Of a stretch of 64,000 bases of DNA, positions 1 to 13,118 are shown piece after piece. The stretch spans positions 558,001 to 622,000 of the forward strand of contig JAMXBD010000094.1 of assembly GCA_024138025.1 (NCBI GenBank), written 5' to 3'. The notes under the pieces were generated by a model that worked only from the letters and a program-made list of their open reading frames with translations, ran no database searches and had not been told where the DNA came from. Source of the stretch: Combretum micranthum. Taxonomy: Eukaryota; Streptophyta; Magnoliopsida; Myrtales; Combretaceae. The position numbers and the translations under genes are program-made. Every line of letters starts with the position of its first letter. Positions within the stretch are counted from its first letter, which is position 1.

Positions 1-2150
1 TACAAAGTCTAAGGGGCATTCCCCCGCAAAAGAATTTTAAGGTCCATTACAGTCATCCAGAGTCATTTTGGTTTCCTGTAGAAGTCTAAACAAAACCGAA
101 ATAAACTTCTAAAGGAAACGCCTAGCTCCGGTACCTGAGCTGTAGCCTGCCTTGGCCTAAGCCAAATGAACTCGTGTTGCAACAAATAAAAACTATGGGG
201 GCGTAAGCTAACTAGCTTAGTGAGTGAAAATTTCCATATAACAATTTCAACAAAAACATTCAAGCAAGTGATTAATCAATCAAATGAAATGCATCAAACA
301 CGTGAATTCAACAAACATATGACCAGCCGGAAATCATATGTGGATGCAGTATGACGCCGTTTAAGCTCACGGTCAACTGAACAATAATTCGTTTTATGGA
401 TCACGATTAACTAACATATTCGTTTTGGATCACGAAAAACCAACAAATGCTAATGCTCCATCCCCATCGTGATATGAATGAGTTCAAGTTTATAATTGAG
501 GTCTAATAATCGATTAATCTAATTCTTTTAGGTGACCAAGTAATACTCCCAGACAATCAATTCTAGCTCCTCTCTATACAAGCAATGAATTATCACCCGG
601 CTTCGATATTCTTTAAATTCAACTTCACATATCAACAACAGACAAATATAATTCCCAAATAACCCCATCATGCATATTCATTTTTGTCTTTGCTTAGCAA
701 CTAGTGCAACTATCATTACAATCACAAGCAATAATTGAAATTGGAAGTAATACTCACTCGGCCATGATACGTCGGTCTCTTAGTAATAATAACCGGGAGG
801 TAAAGATTCGTTGTTCTCGGGATCACCTATCAAATAAGAATAACCTAATGAGAACTTCACCACTTAACTAATTCAAACTATGCATCTAAATTAAATAAAA
901 TCGTGATTCTCGCTATTTGTGGAAGTTCCAACTTAAAACGGCCATAACTTGGTCATTTTAACTCGGAATTTCGTAAATTTTATATCGATTTCTATCTACT
1001 TCGAAAGATCTATCTATTTCTAATATTAATTCCAAGTTTTGAAAACATTTAGGTCACGGAACAGACGGATCAGATCTGTTCTGTAACTTTTCCATTTCCA
1101 AGAAATTGTTTTGCACTTGATCGAAATGTATCTAGTTGATGATTTATGTGTATATAAAATATGAATGAATTCCTAATATGAGTGACATGTGATGAGTTCA
1201 ATATATGCATGATCTTGATGATTTTTGATAATGAAGCTTTAAGAAATCCCAATTCTTACAAGACTCCACAATAGTTACTTCTTAAAAATCCAATTCTTCC
1301 AATTTGGCATCTCATTAGTATTTTGGGATTTCATTCTTGGAATTTACTTGTTATCTAAATAAAAATGAGTTTCCATCATCTATACTATCCAAGACCTTCA
1401 TTTCCATATAAAAATTTACATTTTTCACTTTGCAAGTGTGTTTTTAAATAAACTTTTCACAAAAATCCGAATTTTGGAAAAATTCATTTCTTGCATGTTT
1501 CATTTGAGAAAACTTGTTTAATGCATCAAAATTTAAAGCTTTACTATATCTATTACCTAAGGACTTCATTTAACACACAAAACATGCAATTTGAGCTTGA
1601 ATACTAGGTGTTTATATAGGCATCATCTCAAATTACGAATTTAATAAACTGAACACTAACTCAAAATTTTTCATCTTAATTCCACTACTTATTTTACACA
1701 TTACTCATGTCTAAACTCATTTCAACTTGTAAAAATCATTACTTAGTGATACCTATTACTTATACCCTTCATTTTTCATGTAAAATATGAGTTTCAAAAT
1801 GGTTTCAATGGTTTTTAAAATAGGTCTTGAAGTTCATCCGAATTTTTCCTTAAGCATTTCTAACAAAAACTTTTTTCTTTTCAAGTTCCTTGTCTTATAT
1901 TCATAAAGATCTACCAACTAACATATTTATATATACAAGACTAAGCTTTTATGATCATTAATGCATGAAAACACAAAATATTCATATGAACATGAATGTC
2001 AAGAAAAACATGATATCTAAACACTAGATCTACAACTTATTTGTGCATGAAAATGAGTTTAAAGACATGGACATATTTTTCATGCAAGATCTCTACTTTA
2101 TATGCATGAACATAATAATACTTCAACAAAAGCTTATTAAACACAAGATC
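1..2150 (-). mobile_element. Large gypsy-type LTR, downstream part (minus strand)
   Basis: No protein-coding gene is supported here. Read on the minus strand, this stretch and 7151-8100 form one unit once the LINE between them is removed. The 7151-8100 part has the look of a retrotransposon LTR promoter, with a TATA-like stretch near 7443-7453 and a 5' leader running into this part. A splice-acceptor-like site followed by a short open frame lies at 780-826. The same arrangement occurs in the better-bounded solo LTR at 57827-60635. The outer end of the LTR was not found and probably lies before base 1. The family (large chromovirus-like LTR, Tekay type) is an inference from layout, not from coding sequence. 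Confidence 0.42.
2141..2150. repeat. Target site duplication of LINE-A, 5' copy
   Basis: The ten bases acacaagatc occur here and again, unchanged, at 7141-7150 directly after the poly-A tail of LINE-A. This fixes both ends of the LINE insertion. Confidence 0.9.
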
Positions 2151-2229
2151 AATCACAGGTCATACATTTGACTCGGGTTTTTAGACTTTCTCTCGGCGCA
2201 GGTTAGCTTGCTAATATAAGCCGTTTCCC

Positions 2230-3382
2230 ATGGCTCGGAGGAAGAGCAAAAACACGAGTGATTCAACAAAAAATCTTCATGATTTGGAGAAACAAAATAC
2301 ATTCGTGCTCAGTGACGATGACGAATTGATTAAAGGTACTCCATGAGGGAGAAGCTTCAAATTTTGAGAAGAATCAATTTTTGAAGAGAAGAACGAAGAA
2401 GCGAACCCTAGAAATTGGTCTGCTCTGTTCAAACAGAATCGGGGCCAGATCTGATGATTGTAAACTTAAGTATGTTCCACCAGCGGTCAGCAATGGGGTT
2501 AAAGTGGCCAAGATTAGTAACGAAGCATTAACTTAAGGAAATGGACCGATGGAAATATGTTTTATTAGGGCATGTCTATGGAGGAAAACCCTCGATTCTA
2601 CAAACTGGAAAGTTTTTCTTAAGAAACGATGGGGGAAAAATAGGCCTAACGGAAATAAAGATGGTGAAGCTCAATTTGTTTGCTTTTCTTTGATACCGAA
2701 GAAGGAAAGATTAAGGCTTGCAAGATACTCCCATAACCTTTGATAGAGACCCTTACTGGTGCAAGAATGGAGGCAACGTATGGCTTTTGATTTTACCCAT
2801 TTGGATGCTGTGCCAATCTGGATTCAATTACCATTCTACCCTGGGAATTTTGGGGGGCTGAGAGCTTGAGTTTCTATAGGAGTCTTCTCGGAAGACCTCC
2901 TGTATACTGACAATGCACCACCAAGACTAAACTGGCTATGCTCGACTACTTGTGGAAATGAGCTTAGCTGATGTATTTCCTAATTCCATCATTCTGGAGT
3001 TAGAAAGTGGTGAAAGATCAGTCAAAGGTTGAATACGAGTGGAGACCACAAAAATGGATCAATGTCAAAATACGGCCATGCAACATATAATTGCCCTGTA
3101 AAAGGTCTGGGTGGTTAAGGGTAGTGTGGCTGAAAATATTCAAATTGCGGAGATCACTACTACGCCAGTGCCGACAGCATCACATGTTCAAACTCATGAA
3201 TCTGGAGCCAGAGCAAAAAAGCAAAGCCCTGAGATTTCCAACAATTCAGTGCAAGAGAAGAAGATCAACAGGGGGGTTTCAACTTGTTCAGAGTGGCCAG
3301 TAAGAAAAAGAAGGCAAAACAAGGCTTTGAAACAGCAAGAAAACTCAATTACTCACCCGTATAGCACTAGGTTTGGTAAGTG
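2230..3382 (+). pseudogene. LINE-A ORF1 (gag-like, DUF4283-type) remnant
   Basis: ORF1 of plant L1 elements makes an RNA-binding, gag-like protein. Here an ATG at 2230 begins a basic then acidic N-terminus (MARRKSKNTS...) that runs only to a TGA at 2344-2346. Downstream, pieces in different frames resemble the DUF4283 region, for example 'KPSILQTGKFF' near 2585-2620. A Lys/Arg-rich C-terminal open stretch ends at about 3382. The zinc knuckle expected after DUF4283 is not clearly visible. At least three frame changes are needed to follow the protein, so this is a broken gene. Identification rests on position before ORF2 and on partial motifs. Confidence 0.65.
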
Positions 3383-3484
3383 AAGTAAGTGCATTTTGTA
3401 TCCTCTAATAGTACTGTTGCTGATGTTGATGAGATTAAAAAGAATTTCAATCAAAGAGACCTCCCAGGTCTCTTGATAGAGACC

Positions 3485-6400
3485 ATGCAGTTAACCTGGA
3501 ATGTGAGAGGGTTCAATGACCCTCTCAAACATGCAGAGGTAAAAGCTCTGCTACGAAAGAATCATATAGTAGGATGTGGTCTGTTGGAAACTAAGTAAGA
3601 ATCATAACAACTTGAGACCTGGAATAGGTTGAATTAGTTGATTGGGATTTTATTACAAATTACCAATTCACTGATATGGCAGGATCTGGATAGTTTATAA
3701 TAAGATTAAAGTGTCTATTTCTGTCATTGAGATACACACAGTTTATTCTTGCCTAGTTACTTTGAATGGTAACAATTTTGTTTGGACTGTGGTCTATGGA
3801 CTCACACTACTATGGACAGAGGGATCTGTGGGATAAAACTGAGTGAATTTTGGAAATAGTCATAGAGGTCCTTGGCTTGTGCAAGGTGATTTTAAAACGC
3901 TATTCTTGGGAGCAGTAGGATAGAGGAGTACCTTTGGATCATTCATAGCAACGAACTTGTTCAGTGTATTAATGCTGCCAACTTTTTGAGTTAAGAAACT
4001 CTGGTATTCATTCACATGGATAACATCAGATGGAGCTAACAGAATATGAGGAGATTGGATAGAGCATTCATTAATCCAGATTTTATGGTGGATATCAAGG
4101 GGCTATATCAATTACCTTAGCTCCTTGTTTTCTCGGATCATTCTCCAGTTATAGTCCAACTTGTGCACAGTCAACCTTATGGGAAGACAGGTTTTAAATT
4201 TTTCAATTTCTGGGCAAATCATCAAGATTTCAGGGTATTGTACAGCAAGAATGGAATAAGGAAGATCGGGCTATACTGCTTTTCGCATAATCCGAAAGCT
4301 GAAAGAATTAAAGTGAAACTCCAAGATATTAACCGTAAGTTTTTTGTGACATATCAGCAAAAGTTAAGGCTCAGAGGGACAGAGTTATTATTCTTCAGGA
4401 AAATCTTCAAAGTGAGCCCCTCAATGAATGGTTAATCCTAGAAGAAAAAGCTATGATGCAAGAATTAAGAAGGTTAATGCTCTTAGAAGAAAGTTTTTTG
4501 CGGCAAAAATCCAGAATGACTTGGGTTAATTTAGGAGATTCAAACTCCAAATTTTTCTTATAATTCTATAAAAAGGAGAGCCCAGAATATAGTGACCCAG
4601 ATCTTAGATGATGAAAATAGGTGATAACTGGAGATGCAAATATCCATGAGGCCTTTACTCAATACTTCCAGAGTATAATGGGTACTCAGACCTCTGGAAG
4701 AAACACAGTTGTAGAGAAGTTTTTGAAGCAGGAAAGATTTAAATGCAACTGATATAGCTAAATTAGCTTCACCAATCTCAAGCAAGAAGTTTATGAAGGG
4801 CTTTTTTCCATTGGTTCAGACAAAGCACCAGGGGTTGATGGCTATAACAGTTATTTCTTTAAGAAATGTTGGACCACAGTGAAAAATGATCTAGTAAGAA
4901 TGGTTCAGGAAGCTTTTACAGAAGGCAAATCCTCAAGCAACTGAGATAAACTGCCCTCACACTGGTTCCCAAAACTAACTCTGCAGATAAGGTCTCTGAG
5001 TTCAGGCCTATTGCCTGCTGTCAGTCCTTTACAAAATTAATACCAAGTCATACAAACAGACTACGAGCTATTTTGCAGGATGTGGTTGCTCCTACTCAGT
5101 CAGCTTTCATTGCTGGAAGAAATATAAGTGATAACATATGCTTAGCACATGAATTAGTACATGGCTATCATCTACAGCATCCTCCTTCTAAATGTTGTCT
5201 TAAAATTGATCTTAAGAAGGCCTATGATTCCATACTTGGGATTTTATTGAAGAAGTAATGATTGGGTTCCAGTTCCTAATAAATTTATTAAGTTAGTGAT
5301 GGCTTGTCTGAGAACAACCAACTACACTGTGATTGGAAGGGACTCAAGGAAGGTTATTTCAAGCTAAGAAGGGTTTGCGACAAGGAGACCCTATGTCCCC
5401 CCCAATTGTTTGTGTTATGTATGGAATATTCTCAAGAAGTCTCAAACTGTACTTGACAAATAACTTCAAATTTCACCTGGTTGTAGACAACTACAGTTGA
5501 GTCACATCATCTTTGCAGATGACTTAATGCTTTTCAGTGCAGGGGATGTAAATTCAGTTGCTCAACTCAAAGATGTACTACAACATCTTCAAGAAGTCTC
5601 TGGGCTTGAGGTAAATGAAAGGAAAAGCCATATTTTTTTCTCTGGGGTTTCAAATGCAATTAAAAGAAGGATTCTTCAGCTAACTAAATTCCAAGAGGGA
5701 ATATTACCAGTCAAATACTTGGGATTACCTCTTATCACAAAGAGGCTGAGTGTTGGTGATTGTCAGAGTCTCCTGGGGAAATTATCTAATAGATTGAACC
5801 AATGGAATAATAAATACTTATCCTATGCTGGTAGATACCAACTACTGCAATCTTTTACTGAGCTTTCATCCTTATTGGGCCTCAGTAGTTCTTCTTCCCA
5901 AAGCAGTTACTGCTGCTATTGAAAAAATTTGTAGGAACTATCTTTGGACAGGGACAGCTTCAGATCATGCAAAGAATTTAGTTGCATGGCATGAGGTGTG
6001 CAAGACAAAGAAGGAAGGTGGACTTAACATCAGACCTATTGCTATATGGAACAAGGCTGCTTTATGTAAATTAGCCTGGAAGTTAGTTCAAGGTTTTAAT
6101 ACCCCTTGGTGCCAATGGATAAAAACCAATAAACTCAGAAACAATAGTTTTTGGTTTGTGAAGCCAGGTAACGGTTCTAGTTGGATATGGAGAGGTCTTC
6201 TTAATATTAGGAAAGATATCCAGAGATGTTTTAACTATCAAGTAGGTAATGGTAATGACTTCTTGTTTTGGCAAGATCCTTGGATCCAAGGAAAAACGTT
6301 ACTTGAGAAATATCCTAGTATCAATGTTCAGAGTACAGGAATTAGCCTTCACAGTTCAATTGCAGCTCGCTGGAGGGACAGATGGTGTCTACCTGAAGCA

Positions 6401-7042
6401 AATTCGGAAGAGTTGAGAGGTGCTTGGAGGGATGTTAGGAGATATCAGCTTTCTTCTCAACCAGATGCCATTCTCTGGACAGGTAAATCATTCTCTATAA
6501 AGACTGCCTGGGAATTGATTAGGCCTAAATTTCCAACTGTTCAATGGCATGATCTTGTATGGAATTCTAGTTCAATACCAAGAGCTAGATTCATCTTATG
6601 GTTAGCCCTCAAGAATAGATTAAGAACTAAAGACAAGCTAGTGAAATGGAAATGTGGTGTAGATGATAAATGTAGTCTATGTGGAGTAAGTAAGGAAACA
6701 GTTCCACATGTCTTTTTCAGTTGTATAGTGAGTAGACAAATATGGAGGAAACTGGAAGAGATTGATTGTATTGGCAAGAGAATAAATTCCTGGCAGAGAT
6801 TAATTCAATGGTTCATTAAGAAGACTAAGGGTAAAAGTAAAGTGGCAAAATGCAGAAGAGCAGTATTGGCAGCAACAATTTACCAGATTTGGAAGGCTCG
6901 AAATATGAAGCAATTTCAAAATCAGACTCCCAGTATTGTCCAAATATTGAGGAATGTGAAGTCATCAGTAGTGTATAGATTTCAAAATTACAACCAGAAT
7001 ACTAATGTATATAGAATTCTTAGAGAGTTGGAGAGGCTATAA
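3485..7042 (+). pseudogene. LINE-A ORF2 (endonuclease, reverse transcriptase) remnant
   Basis: ORF2 of L1-type elements nicks target DNA and reverse-transcribes the element RNA. The apurinic-type endonuclease N-terminus is seen at 3485 (LTWNVRGFNDPLK). Reverse transcriptase starts near 4790 (SDKAPGVDGYNSYFFKK), continues with AFIAGRNISDN at about 5100 and KKAYDS at 5215, and has its catalytic FADD at about 5512. The frame is open from 5497 to 5922, then shifts near 5860 into an open frame ending at 7042. That last part carries the zf-RVT motif CSLCGVSKETVPHVFFSC at 6670-6725. The endonuclease and early RT parts contain many stops and shifts. The catalytic Asp pair itself is unchanged. Confidence 0.88.
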
Positions 7043-7118
7043 GTGAGTGCAAGGATATTCCCTTGCAGATTTGTAACCATTCTTTTTATAGTAATGGATT
7101 CTTTTTGGTTTTCTTACC

Positions 7119-7140
7119 AAAAAAAAAAAAAAAAAAAAAA
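7119..7140 (+). other. Poly-A tail of LINE-A
   Basis: An unbroken run of 22 A residues follows the ORF2 3' flank and directly precedes the duplicated target site. An uninterrupted tail of this length suggests a fairly recent insertion, in contrast to the heavily broken reading frames. Confidence 0.9.
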
Positions 7141-7150
7141 ACACAAGATC
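7141..7150. repeat. Target site duplication of LINE-A, 3' copy
   Basis: This is an exact second copy of acacaagatc (first copy 2141-2150). Confidence 0.9.
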
Positions 7151-8100
7151 TACTCTTGTAATGGCTTGAGATTCATGTATTAATATTTTCTTATCCCTAA
7201 ACATTTGCTCATTGGATTTTAAGGTGAAAACACACAGAATACTCTTGCCATTGCAAGATTAAGTATAACAAAGCTTGAAAATCATCACCTAAAAGAAGTT
7301 TGGAGAAGAAGGTAGAAGAAATGAACTTGTGAGTGGATGTGTGTATGTGGAGGAGTGTCACGACACAAGGAAGAGAAAAGAGAGGGTTTTGCTCTTTGTA
7401 AAAATTTGGAATGAGTAAAAATGGAGGAAGAGTGAAAATGAGTTATATATTAAGTGAATTAGGGTTTAATTGTATTAAAAGGAGTAAAAATAAAACAAAT
7501 AGAGGGAAAAGGGGGAGGGGGTGCGCCGGCCACACTAGGAGGAGAGAGAGGGAGTGAGTTGAAATTTGTTAAATTTGAAATTTAAGTAATAAAATGTAAT
7601 AAATGTAATGATTAAGTAGGAAACAAAATTTTCTTGGAAAAAAAAATATAATGAGTAGTTGTAAGGATATAAGAATAGGGTATGGGTAGTGTGTAATGTA
7701 AGTTGTACTTGTGAATAGTGGTAAATAGTAGACAAGACATCTACTTTACCGGTAGTAAAGAAAATACGGAAAAAAAAGTTATAACTGTAATTTTTATAGC
7801 CTGGAAAATTATAAAATTTATATTTTTGAAATCCTCATAAAATTTCGGTTCTAATGAATATTCCGAAATATTTTTCTGAGTTTCTAGTCCCGGGACTCGT
7901 TTTTCCGTAATTAAGGTCGGGAAGACCCGTGATAGAAAAATTTTCGAAATTAAAACTTTCTAAGGTTTGAATTATACTTTAAAACAATAATTCACATTAA
8001 TTTATTTTATAAAACTTTTTTTGTTATGAAACCGAAGGAAAGTCGGATTTAGGATTTCTAAGCTTCTCTCACTAAGCTTGAACTAGACAGATTTAGGGTT
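7151..8100 (-). mobile_element. Large gypsy-type LTR, promoter-side part (minus strand)
   Basis: This continues 1-2150 across the LINE-A insertion. Read on the minus strand it has an AT-rich upstream part with cccgggactcg near 7890, a TATA-like stretch (taatatata at about 7443-7453) and a leader with the phrases agcaaaaccctctc and accctaattcac. It then reaches a possible splice donor near 7290. Such an order is typical of plant LTR promoters. The outer boundary, toward LINE-B, is not marked by a clear TG or a duplication. No coding sequence is present. Confidence 0.42.
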
Positions 8101-8132
8101 TTGCTTTTTGGTTACCGGATTTTATTTGACTA

Positions 8133-11100
8133 CTAAGAAAACCGGAGTTTACGTTCATACTCTACATTATAAATAGGATAACGCCTATCGTCTATCACAT
8201 GCCTCCTATATCTTTGATCATTAGTCAAGAGAGCTCCATGCATTACTAACCATAAAAAATGATTTAATTCTTTCTGGATCACGCCACCTCCAATTTTCCA
8301 CTTTGCATCAGCCTCCTTCCATGTCGGTTTGCATACCACTGCATAAGTTGTTGTCGTGGTAAAAGACCTAAAATGAGAGTTATTCCACACAATTCAATCT
8401 GGGCTAACATCTCCTTGTGGCGGTCAAATGGCTGCAATCTTAGTTAATATGGAGTCAGGAAAGACAAATGAGAGCAAATTCCAATTCCAATTCCCTGCCT
8501 CATTCACAAAATCTTTCACCTTAACTTTCCTCTCCATATCATTTAAATTAGTCCAGGCATATTCCTCCATGATACAATCCTCAACGACCTATTGATTAAT
8601 CCAGAACCCAATACATTTACCATCACCAATTACCCACTTAGATCCTTATATAGCAAAGTCCCATATTTTCACCAACTACTTCCATAAATAAGATGCATTC
8701 ATAGCTCTGAGTTGATTTGGGAACATCTGTCTTCCACCTCATATTTTGCTCACAACACACACGCTCACCAACTTAAGTAAAAGAGCAATATTCATTTCTT
8801 TAGCTTGACAAATTCCCGAACCTCCACTTATCTTTGGTTGGTAGACTAAATCCCAATTAAGCAAGCTTAATTTATCATAAACTTCAGTACCTCTCCTCCC
8901 TTTTCCCCCATAAAAATTTTCTCTTCACCTTATCAATTTCATTACACAATCCCATTGGAACTCCAGCAAACTGCATTAAGTAAATAGGCATAACTAAAAG
9001 AACCATTTTAGTAAGACTATAAGAGTGGTTCTTCCAACTAGTGAAAAACAATGGGACTGTCAGTTATTTGCCTTCTCCTTAATTTTACCTACAACCTGTT
9101 GATAAGTCTTTTTATTTACTCTTTCATGAATCAAAGGAACTCCTAAGTATCTCCCTAAGTCATTTGTAAGCTTAATCCTAAGTAGAGCACTAAGATCATC
9201 TGCTACCTCTTTCTTCACATTCTTAGAGCAGATCATTAGAGATTTATCCATACTGATTGACTACCATGAATATCTGCAAAACTCCTCAAGAATATTCATG
9301 ATGCATCTAGCTTGTTCAATCGAAGCTATGCAAAAATGATAAGGTCATCTACGAAAAGAAGATATGAGATAGGAATATTGGAATTTGCAAATCTAATAGG
9401 CTTCTAGCACCCATTTTCCACATCTTTAGAAGTTGCTTGAGACAACCTCTCCATGCAAAGCACAAAAATATAGGGTAAAGTCAGATCACCTTGCCTCACT
9501 CTGCGCATATGATTAAAAGGTACACTAGATGCATTGTTCCAAATAACTTTCACCGAACAAGAAGATAAAGAATTCATAAAAAACGGAGGAGAGAATAAAT
9601 GGAATACTAGCATCGTTGAGAGTATCCTCAATGAATTTCCAACTCATTCAATCATATGCCTTCTCAAGATCAATCTCCAAAGCCATCCAACCTTGTTTCC
9701 CTTTTTTAAATTTCTATCGAGTGCATGATTTCTTGTTCTATGATAATATTATCAATTATTTGATTTCATCTAACAAAACTCGTTTGTGAAGGATTTACCA
9801 AGCATGGCATAATTAGCTTGAGTCTATTTGCAATCAACTTAGCTATAGCCTTAAAATGCACATCATAGAGGCTGATCGACCTAAAACGTTTGAAATACTC
9901 AGGCTATTCAACTTTAGGATTGAGACAAATCAAGATTTGATTGATTTCAGCATTTACTCTTCCCATATCAAAGACCTTTTTCACCATAGCACAGAAAGCA
10001 GGCCCTACTATCCCCCAGTATTTTTTATAGAAATGACAGTTAAATCCGTCCACATTAGGAAATTTCAATGGATTCATATAAAAAATTGCTTGTTTAATCT
10101 CATCATCCATCACCAGCTTGCTCTAGACGTCCATTTGACAACTAGATAAAGGAGGAAATAGAATACTTACCTGTATATACCCGCCCTTCCTTATAAACTC
10201 CATAGAAATACTTAGTTGTAGCCTCTTTGATTTTGTCTTGATTAGAAACACCAACTATCTCTATCTAGCCTTACCTTATCAATCCTTTTAGTTTTCTTTC
10301 TAGCATTAGCTTTAGAATGGAAGAAAGAAGAGTTTCAATCTCCATATGACAACCACTAATGGTTAAGTCGTTGATTCCAAATCATCTCCTCCTATGTAAG
10401 CACATGCTCATACTCCTCCCTCAAAGCCACCTCTAGATCCTTGAGATTATTAGAGGGATGAATAGCCAGTGCACTTTGGATACCACTAAGTCTTGTCAAA
10501 ATTCTTCTCTTTTTTATGAAAAAAAAAAATGTGTTTTTATTCCAATCAGAAGCTTTTTCTGCCAACACCTGTAAAGACTTCTAGAAATCAGAATTATTAC
10601 CCCAATTTGCTCCACGAAATGACTGCCACTCGGGTTGAGTGGTCCATGCTATAATATATTCGAATCTTTTTTGGTGAATATTATTTTAAACTCTTCCCTA
10701 AAATTTTATCAAAATAGAAGAATGATCTTATTGGATCCTAGGTAAATGATGCACCTCTGAATTTTGAAACCACAACCCTTACTCTAGATTAACTAAAGCT
10801 TGATCTAAAAGTTCATAGCACCATCGTCTCCTCTAAGTATATTTAAAGCCAATGAATCCTAAATCCACCATATCACAGTTTCTAATCCACGCTCTAAACT
10901 TTCTACAACCTGAAACCTTTTGATTAGCTCCACTAATTTTCTTTGATGCATGAACAAAAGCATTAAAATCCCCTAATAAAATCTAAGGAGCATTAACACA
11001 TAACGACAATTTGCCATAAATCCCTTCTTACCCGGCAATTAGGACTTCCATAAGCAAAAGTGGCAAAGAAAGGTGGAAGGCCCCTATAGAAAATCCTCAT

Positions 11101-11388
11101 ATAGACATGCTGCCAATTATTCTCCATTACTGATATGCTAACATCATCATACCAAAGAATCCGAATTCCTCCTGCAAATCCGCATGCTTCAACGCGATGA
11201 GTATGAGGAAAACTGATTTTCTTGGTCACCAATTCAGCCTGCTTCTTGCCAACTCTAGTTTTGAATAGAGCAATTATTGTCACATAATACAATTTAATCA
11301 TTGACTTCAAGACTAAGAAAACCTTCTTTACTACCCTTAGGTAGTTACAAGTTAATAAAGAAGCTGTCATATTAAGAAAGGAAAGCAA
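8133..11388 (-). pseudogene. LINE-B ORF2 (endonuclease, reverse transcriptase) remnant
   Basis: From high to low coordinate, ORF2 begins with an endonuclease piece at 11388-10993 containing ETR-like FKTRVG and the downstream GGIRILWYD. RT pieces follow: a fingers region at 10113-9904 (NVDGFNCHFYKKYWGIVG), the RVRQGD motif at 9631-9404, the catalytic FVDDLIIF at about 9328-9360, and the YLGVPLI motif at 9251-9060. A zf-RVT-like C-terminal piece lies at 8390-8133. The pieces sit in different frames with stops between them. LINE ORF2 normally supplies nicking and reverse transcription for its own RNA; this copy cannot. The catalytic Asp pair is still present. Confidence 0.82.
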
Positions 11389-12167
11389 TTAAACCTGGAT
11401 TTTAGGCCATCTCTTCCTTCACCTCCGGTCCATGAAAATCCTCAGAAGCAAGGGACTGACAGTCGCCATCATCTATCTCTAAAATCTCCCTCAAAGAAAG
11501 CCCTTTCTTCTTCCCTTGACTACGGTTCACTAAGATACTACTGGAGTTCTTGAACTTTAACTTATTCTTTACATTAATCATTTTTTATTTGTCAAGTGAT
11601 TTATCTATATTATCACATCATCTGAGAATCAATTTTTTTATGATAAATTCTTTGACATTTGGGAAAGGGATAATGTTTGCTTAAACACTACCGTATGCAA
11701 ATTGTTATGTAGAATTTCGTTCGTTTAAGCCACTGCAGTAAGCTTTGAAGGCTAGGTCACACTTTGAATTTGGGTTTGAGGAGTACTCTCCTTCTTGTTT
11801 GTTTTTTTCTCCACATTTTGATTTATATTTTCCTTATTATTGTTCAATTATTCCTTTGCATTAACTTGCATATTATGGCCATTATTACATCTCCTTAAAA
11901 GCCTTTTCTCTTTATTTTTTTGTGCCCAAGAAAGACTCTCCTTTAGAAAAAATTTTCTTGTTGGCCACATAAGATTTTACCCTCTTTAAAACCCCAACAT
12001 TCCTTCCATTCTTCGTAGCCTCCTCCTCCATATCTGCAAGGATATTAAATCTGGTAAAATATGATTCCTTATTTTTCTCTTTACCAAAACTAGCACTACA
12101 AGAATCTCTGCCTTTGCTTCCAACTTTCCTTCAACATTTTGAAGCATGGATCCATGGACTCAGCATC

Positions 12168-13118
12168 TCATTTCGATCCATTAGGGGCTGAAGCAATATG
12201 ATCCATTAGTGATGATTCATTCTGATTGGTATTCATCCTATCATTCTCCATATTGGACTCTCTCGTTCCCTGATTCTTCTCCTTATTATGACAGTTCTCA
12301 ATAACATGCACATATCTACCACAAATATAACAAATAAAGGGTAAATCCTCATATTCCACCTTTATTAATCTCCAATCCATAAGGATTTTGGAAATTAAAG
12401 GTTTTCGCAAATCCAGTTCAACAGACATACGAGTGAATTTGCCTCTCTATGAAGTAGTTGTGTTATAGTCAATTTTAATGAATTTATCGATTGTACTAGC
12501 AATCATTCGTAGCACATTCTTATGATGATATTGAATCGACAAACCTGGAAACCTCACCCATGTTGCGACCACAAATAAATTTTCATTCTTAGCGTTAAAC
12601 ATAGGATGCCATGGTTGAATAGTAAGGTAATGACCCATATGGACCACGGTCCTCCTAGAAGAGCAGTAATGCAATCATTCTCTGTTGCTAATCCAACTGG
12701 GAAATAACCATTATCAAGATCAATGACCTTTACATCTCCGCCAGGATTCTAAAGGCTCATTGTCCTGTCGTACAATATCCTATACCTAATATCATGATCC
12801 AGCAATTGTATAACCACTGTCCTTTCCATAGATTGAGCCATAAAATTCTTCACCTTATTTGAAAAAGAGATAATTGGCATATCTTCCCTGGACTCCACGA
12901 TAACATCAAACTGATGTAGATCAAAACCTTGGACATAATTCTCCTCCATAGGCACTCCACTAGCTGATTTCAAAAGAGTTTCCTTGAAGGAAATACCGTT
13001 AGCTACATATTCATGGCTCTCTTTGCGATTTTTAACCTTTTTTTGTTAAACTTTCCTCATCATCAGATAGATCCGGTGGTGAATTCTTCTCAAGGTTTCC
13101 AAAGAATTCTACCTCCAT
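12168..13118 (-). pseudogene. LINE-B ORF1 (DUF4283 plus zinc knuckle) remnant
   Basis: An ATG at 13118-13116 (minus strand) opens an acidic N-terminus (MEVEFFGNLEKNSPPDLS...). Broken pieces of a DUF4283-type gag-like region follow at 12973-12749 and 12674-12447. The C-terminal piece, 12428-12168, has DLRKPL, the phrase VEYEDLPFICYICGRYVH and a CCHC-like pattern (C-x2-C-x4-H-x4-C) that would bind nucleic acid. The frame is lost at least twice. The order (N-terminus, DUF4283, zinc knuckle, then ORF2) is the standard plant L1 layout. Confidence 0.8.

Larger units (their letters stand above)
2151..7140 (+). mobile_element. LINE-A, plant L1-type non-LTR retrotransposon
   Basis: A full-length-sized (5.0 kb) non-LTR element. 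It has an ORF1 remnant, an ORF2 with endonuclease, reverse transcriptase and zinc-binding RVT domains in the expected order, a short 3' tail rich in T and G, and 22 adenines at 7119-7140. A perfect 10-bp duplication flanks it. ORF1 and the first half of ORF2 carry several stops and frameshifts, but the last 1.5 kb of ORF2 is open apart from one frameshift. It cannot move on its own now. It is inserted into the LTR that makes up 1-2150 and 7151-8100. Confidence 0.92.
8110..13118 (-). mobile_element. LINE-B, older plant L1-type element (minus strand)
   Basis: A second L1-type LINE lies in the opposite direction to LINE-A. ORF1 lies at the high-coordinate end and ORF2 runs down to about 8133. 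No poly-A (poly-T on the plus strand) and no target duplication could be found at either end, so the 8110 boundary is approximate. Every domain is broken by stops and shifts. Its sequence differs strongly from LINE-A, so it represents a different and older lineage. Confidence 0.82.

Noticed and set aside
8133..8390. An 85-codon frame considered as a small host gene
   Set aside because: The text (FLWLVMHGALLTNDQR and neighbours) is the zf-RVT end of LINE-B ORF2.
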